Part shown: positions 61,110 through 64,000 of the stretch, one piece after another | How positions within the stretch are numbered: the first letter of the stretch is position 1 | Layout: each line of letters opens with the position of its first letter | Assembly (NCBI GenBank): GCA_016218765.1 | Contig: JACRCZ010000086.1 | Span: forward strand, 33,981-97,980 | Direction: 5' to 3' | Length of the DNA: 64,000 nt | Source of the DNA: Deltaproteobacteria bacterium | GTDB taxonomy: Bacteria > Myxococcota_A > Polyangia > DRWM01 > JAAZOP01 | Program-made: the position numbers and the translations under genes | The notes under the pieces: model-generated | Databases searched by the model: none | What the model was told of the DNA's origin: nothing | What the model saw: the letters and a program-made list of their open reading frames with translations, nothing else

Positions 61110-62561
61110 ATGCGCGGAGAAGCACGGCAGGCAGACGAGCAGGCGGTGTCCGGGCCCGCGGAGAAGGACCGGATTGCCGTGATGGTCGTGGACGACGACC
61201 GTTCCACGGTGGAGAACCTGTCCGCGGCTCTGACCGAGTCGGGGCACCGGGTGGTGCCTGCGCTGGACGGTGCGGAGGCGATTCGGAAGCTGGAGAATGA
61301 GCGGGTGGACGTGGTGGTGACCGACGTGCGGATGGGCGGGACGAGTGGTTTGGACGTCCTGGAGCACGTACGCCGGAAGTTCCCGGAGACGGCGGTCATC
61401 CTGGCGACGGGGTACGCGACGATCGAGTCGGCGGTCGAAGCGGTGCGGAAGGGGGCCTACGACTACCTGAGCAAGCCGATCGACATGGACCGGCTGGAGC
61501 TGTTGATCGAGAAGGCGGCGAAGACGCAGCGGCTGGTGAGCGAGAACGTGCGGCTGCGCAGCGAGGTGCGGCAGAAGTACGCGTTCTCCAACGTGATCGG
61601 GCCGTCGCCGCCGATGCAGGAGATCTTCGCGCGGGTGGAGCAGATCGCGCGGACGGACGCGACGGTGCTGATCCAGGGCGAGAGCGGGACGGGCAAGGAG
61701 CTGATCGCCAGCGCCATCCACTATCGTTCGCGGCGCGCGGAGGGCCCGCTGATCAAGGTGAGCTGCGTGGCGTTGGCGGACGGTCTGATCGAGAGCGAGC
61801 TGTTCGGGCACGAGCGCGGGGCGTTCACGGGTGCGGTGCGGGGGCGCAAGGGACGCATCGAGCTGGCCGACGGCGGGACGTTGTTCCTCGACGAAATCGG
61901 CGATCTCAGCCTGCCCACGCAGCTCAAGCTCTTGCGCGTGCTGCAGGAGCGGGAGATCGAGCGGGTGGGCTCTGCGACGACGATCCCGGTCGACATCCGG
62001 CTGGTGGTGGCGACGAACAAGAACCTGGAGGAGGAGGTCAAGTCGGGGCGCTTCCGCGAGGAGTTGTACTACCGGGTGCGCGTCGTGACCCTCTGGGTGC
62101 CTGCGTTGCGCGACCGGCGGGAGGACATCCCGGCGCTGCTGCACCATTTCCTCGCGCAGTTCAACGCGGCGCACGGCAAGGACGTCCGCGGCTTCTCCAA
62201 CGCCGCGTTGCGGCGCCTGACCGGCTGGCGCTGGCCCGGCAACGTGCGCGAGCTGCACAACACCGTCGAGAGCCTCGTGGTCCTCGCGCGCAATCCCGAG
62301 GTCGGCGTGGACGACCTGCCGGCCGCGATCCGCGACGCCGACGAAGAGCCCACGCTCGCCGTCCGGATCGGCGCCCCGCTCGACGAGATCGAGCGCCAGG
62401 CCATCCTGGCCACCCTCCGTCACGCCGGCGACAACAAGGCCCGTGCCGCCCGCATCCTCGGCATCTCCAAGAAGACCCTGTACCGCAAGCTCTACGAGTA
62501 CGGCGTCCTGCAACAGGCGCCGGACGAGCACGCGGCGGACGAGGATCCCGAGCCGGGCTAG
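61110..62561 (+). CDS. NtrC-family sigma-54 response regulator (orphan)
   Basis: 483 residues from ATG 61110. Receiver domain with acidic D-D-D pocket at 28-30, phospho-acceptor Asp 72 (T-D-V-R-M) and Lys 122 (S-K-P-I-D). AAA+ domain with Walker A G-E-S-G-T-G-K-E (190-197), G-A-F-T-G-A intact, Walker B L-F-L-D-E-I. C-terminal Fis-type helix-turn-helix ([13 protein letters not shown]). No histidine kinase gene is adjacent. Activates sigma-54 promoters when phosphorylated; target unknown. Confidence 0.94.
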   Translation: MRGEARQADEQAVSGPAEKDRIAVMVVDDDRSTVENLSAALTESGHRVVPALDGAEAIRKLENERVDVVVTDVRMGGTSGLDVLEHVRRKFPETAVILATGYATIESAVEAVRKGAYDYLSKPIDMDRLELLIEKAAKTQRLVSENVRLRSEVRQKYAFSNVIGPSPPMQEIFARVEQIARTDATVLIQGESGTGKELIASAIHYRSRRAEGPLIKVSCVALADGLIESELFGHERGAFTGAVRGRKGRIELADGGTLFLDEIGDLSLPTQLKLLRVLQEREIERVGSATTIPVDIRLVVATNKNLEEEVKSGRFREELYYRVRVVTLWVPALRDRREDIPALLHHFLAQFNAAHGKDVRGFSNAALRRLTGWRWPGNVRELHNTVESLVVLARNPEVGVDDLPAAIRDADEEPTLAVRIGAPLDEIERQAILATLRHAGDNKARAARILGISKKTLYRKLYEYGVLQQAPDEHAADEDPEPG

Positions 62562-63079
62562 TGCTCGACGTTGAGCGTGATGTTCACGTCGGTGGCACCC
62601 GCGGCGGCCACGCCGTCGTGGCTTCCCTCGAGGTCTCCGGGCTGCGGCGGTCCCGCCAGTCCCGAACGGCTGAGCTTGGCCACGACTTCCATGCCCGCGG
62701 GCGGCTCCGGACCGCCCCCGCCGTGCCCCGTGTGCAGCGTGTAGTCCAGCGGAAACGCCGGCGCCTCGTAGCGCTCGACCGCCAGCGGCTGCCGCTCTCC
62801 GGGCTTGCGGGCGATCACGTACAGCACGTCCGACGCACCGACCTTGCCCGCGAATTGCGGCGCCAGCTCGACCTTTCCCGAGATCGTCCAGGTATTCACC
62901 GGCATCGCGCCCGTTCCGCCGGCCCACGCGCCACCGTGCGGCGACGCCATCGGCTGGCCCGCCGCGCCGCCGGGCGGCACGGCCGGTGGGTTCGAGCGGT
63001 CCATCGGGGCCGTGTTCTTCCCGCACGACGCGAGGGCGAAGAGCACAACGCCCGCCCACAACCACTTGCTGCGATTCAT
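62558..63079 (-). CDS. lipoprotein resembling the CcmI/CycH C-terminal domain
   Basis: 173 residues from ATG 63079 (GGGAG upstream; ATG 63103 also possible). Signal ends F-A-L-A-S-C-G-K, a lipobox. After a Pro/Gly linker, the domain shows G-K-V-E-L-A-P-Q-F-A, D-V-L-Y-V-I-A-R-K-P-G, P-L-A-V-E-R-Y and G-P-P-Q-P-G-D-L-E-G. This is the pattern of the C-terminal part of CcmI, which binds apocytochrome c during haem attachment. It is a stand-alone version here. The 3' end overlaps the response regulator by 4 bp. Confidence 0.74.
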   Translation of the reverse strand: MNRSKWLWAGVVLFALASCGKNTAPMDRSNPPAVPPGGAAGQPMASPHGGAWAGGTGAMPVNTWTISGKVELAPQFAGKVGASDVLYVIARKPGERQPLAVERYEAPAFPLDYTLHTGHGGGGPEPPAGMEVVAKLSRSGLAGPPQPGDLEGSHDGVAAAGATDVNITLNVEH

Positions 63080-63164
63080 CGGGGTGACTCCCGAGACACC
63101 CATGAGCCTTCTCCTCCGGCCCGCGAGACAGCGCCGCGAGACATGCGACGGCTTCCGCGACCGT

Positions 63165-63803
63165 CTAGAACGTGATCGCAAGTCCGATGCCGACGTCGCC
63201 CGGTCCGGGGGTGGGTCGCACCTCGTCGGAGTCGGGCCACAGGAAGAGCGCAGCGATGCCGGCCGCGATGCCGACGCCGGCGCAGACGGCTGCAGCGATG
63301 CCGGGGGTCAGGGCGTCGCTGCCGTCGGCGTCCGCGTCGAGTGCGACGAAGCCGGCGGCGGTGCCGCCGACGAGCGCGGCTGCGGCGATGCCGGTCAGCG
63401 TGTAGGCCCAGAGCGGATCGGGCTGTTCGGACGGCGCTTCGTCGTCCGGCGCACCCGACTCCTCGGCCGCGACCATCGCCGCCAGCCCCTCCTCCTGGCG
63501 CGGCGGGGGCGGCCAACCGATCTCGTCGAGGCGTGCGCGGACGGCGGTGGCGACGGCGTCGGTCAGACCGGCGTCGAGCGCGCGGCCGAGCGCCGCGGCC
63601 TCGGGCACCTGCTGTTCGAGCGTCCGGTAGCACGCGGCCAGATCCAGCTCGGCGGCGGCGCCTTCGCCGGCGTCGGTGCGTTCCAGCGCCGCCAGGACGC
63701 CCTCGGCGCCTTCGCCCGGGCACGAGCCCGGCGGCGGTTCCGCCGCGGAAGCGACCGTCACGAATCCCAGAACGACCCCCGGAATGCAGAGTGCGATGCG
63801 CAT
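63165..63803 (-). CDS. exported protein with C-terminal membrane segments
   Basis: 212 residues from ATG 63803. Signal peptide ending V-A-S-A-A-E. Residues 30-100 are helical and TPR-like (L-D-L-A-A-C-Y-R-T-L-E). Two hydrophobic helices (about 135-153 and 168-190) are rich in Ala/Gly. It ends G-I-G-L-A-I-T-F. It resembles the exported TPR-plus-membrane-anchor protein at 35418, though shorter. No family assigned; 85 bp upstream of the CcmI-like gene. Confidence 0.68.
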   Translation of the reverse strand: MRIALCIPGVVLGFVTVASAAEPPPGSCPGEGAEGVLAALERTDAGEGAAAELDLAACYRTLEQQVPEAAALGRALDAGLTDAVATAVRARLDEIGWPPPPRQEEGLAAMVAAEESGAPDDEAPSEQPDPLWAYTLTGIAAAALVGGTAAGFVALDADADGSDALTPGIAAAVCAGVGIAAGIAALFLWPDSDEVRPTPGPGDVGIGLAITF

Positions 63804-64000
63804 CGACGCGCAAGAGTAGGATCGTCGCCGCGCGGTGTCAACGGAGGCTCGAGGCCCTTGGGTGGACGAGCCGGCACATCGCCCCAGGTGGGAGGCTCTT
63901 GGCTGGCAGTTCGATCGGCGTCCGAGTCGAGCAGAGGCATGGAAGGCGATCCAGGTCGTACTGCGGGTGAGCGGGGTGCACGGGCTACGCGCCCTGCGTG

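Noticed and set aside
63804..64000. Possible partial gene at the right edge (minus strand, 60 codons; or ATG 63938 on plus)
   Set aside because: Both frames are short, Pro/Arg-rich and lack a Shine-Dalgarno or recognisable motif; the stretch cannot be judged without the next bases.

Overview
This is a high-GC (about 70%) bacterial chromosome segment, most likely from a member of the Myxococcota (formerly Deltaproteobacteria). The lineage call rests on protein style rather than a marker gene: Cys-rich secreted proteins with C-D-D-G-N...D-G-C and N-C-G-x-C-G repeats, Asp/Ala-rich linkers behind lipoprotein signals, a MYXO-CTERM-like C-terminus, HRDLSP-type Ser/Thr kinases, and two sigma-54 activators. 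No tRNA, rRNA, CRISPR array, integrase or transposase was recognised. The window holds about 54 genes, with a partial Cys-rich gene at the left edge.

Layout. 1-2.0 kb: secreted proteins of unknown role. 1.6-6.7 kb: a minus-strand run pilT-like, DUF192, three cyclophilin-type lipoproteins in tandem, and a small conserved protein. 6.8-8.4 kb: a von Willebrand A lipoprotein gene bracketed by inverted copies of an interspersed repeat. 8.5-14.1 kb: a Cys-rich protein, then a sigma-54 activator divergent from a GltD/DsrL-like flavoprotein and a cyclic-nucleotide-binding protein. The space between them carries a -24/-12 promoter and two matching palindromes. 14.1-17.1 kb: a membrane protein, a carboxylesterase lipoprotein and an exported peptide deformylase homologue. 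17.1-20.8 kb: fatty-acid beta-oxidation (thiolase plus FadB/FadN-type protein) with a FadR-like palindrome upstream. 21-25.6 kb: three exported proteins. 25.6-28.8 kb: holA, rpsT, a Nudix hydrolase, a DUF882 murein-type protein and cysC. 29-32.7 kb: a molybdenum-cofactor operon (moaA, MOSC, moaC, moaB/mog, moeA). 32.8-37.7 kb: an extensin-like protein, rsmE, prmA and two TPR-type proteins. 37.8-43.9 kb: pspA, a gene-free structured stretch, nadD, a Ser/Thr kinase overlapping a Clp-like ATPase with a degenerate first AAA+ module, and a membrane protein. 43.9-51.6 kb: an ECF sigma factor with a FecR/TPR partner, outer-membrane-type proteins and large Cys-rich proteins. 51.6-55.4 kb: a GldG-like pair and folC. 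55.4-63.8 kb: a DUF3160 lipoprotein, a small di-haem cytochrome, a precorrin-2 dehydrogenase/glutamyl-tRNA reductase fusion, an AhbC/AhbD-type radical SAM protein, an orphan NtrC-type response regulator, and a lipoprotein resembling the CcmI C-terminal domain.

The two clearest regulatory discoveries are readable in the DNA. First, a sigma-54 promoter (GG-N10-GC) with two ACCGT-N8-ACGGT palindromes 33 bp apart sits between the activator and the flavoprotein/CNB operon. Second, a bipartite element GACGACAAT-N12-ACTACTAATTGG occurs twice, once upstream of the ECF sigma/FecR operon and once upstream of the divergent lipoprotein gene about 1.1 kb away. That fits an autoregulated sigma factor and one target.

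Several interspersed repeat families (CTCAGCG type, ATCGGTGT type, a 9-bp GCACTCCCC tandem, CGCAAAGGACGC type) lie between genes, and in places form part of coding sequence. The siroheme/haem genes, the di-haem cytochrome and the CcmI-like protein within 6 kb suggest siroheme-dependent haem b synthesis and c-type cytochrome maturation. The molybdenum-cofactor operon suggests molybdoenzyme-based respiration or metabolism, though no molybdoenzyme is in view.
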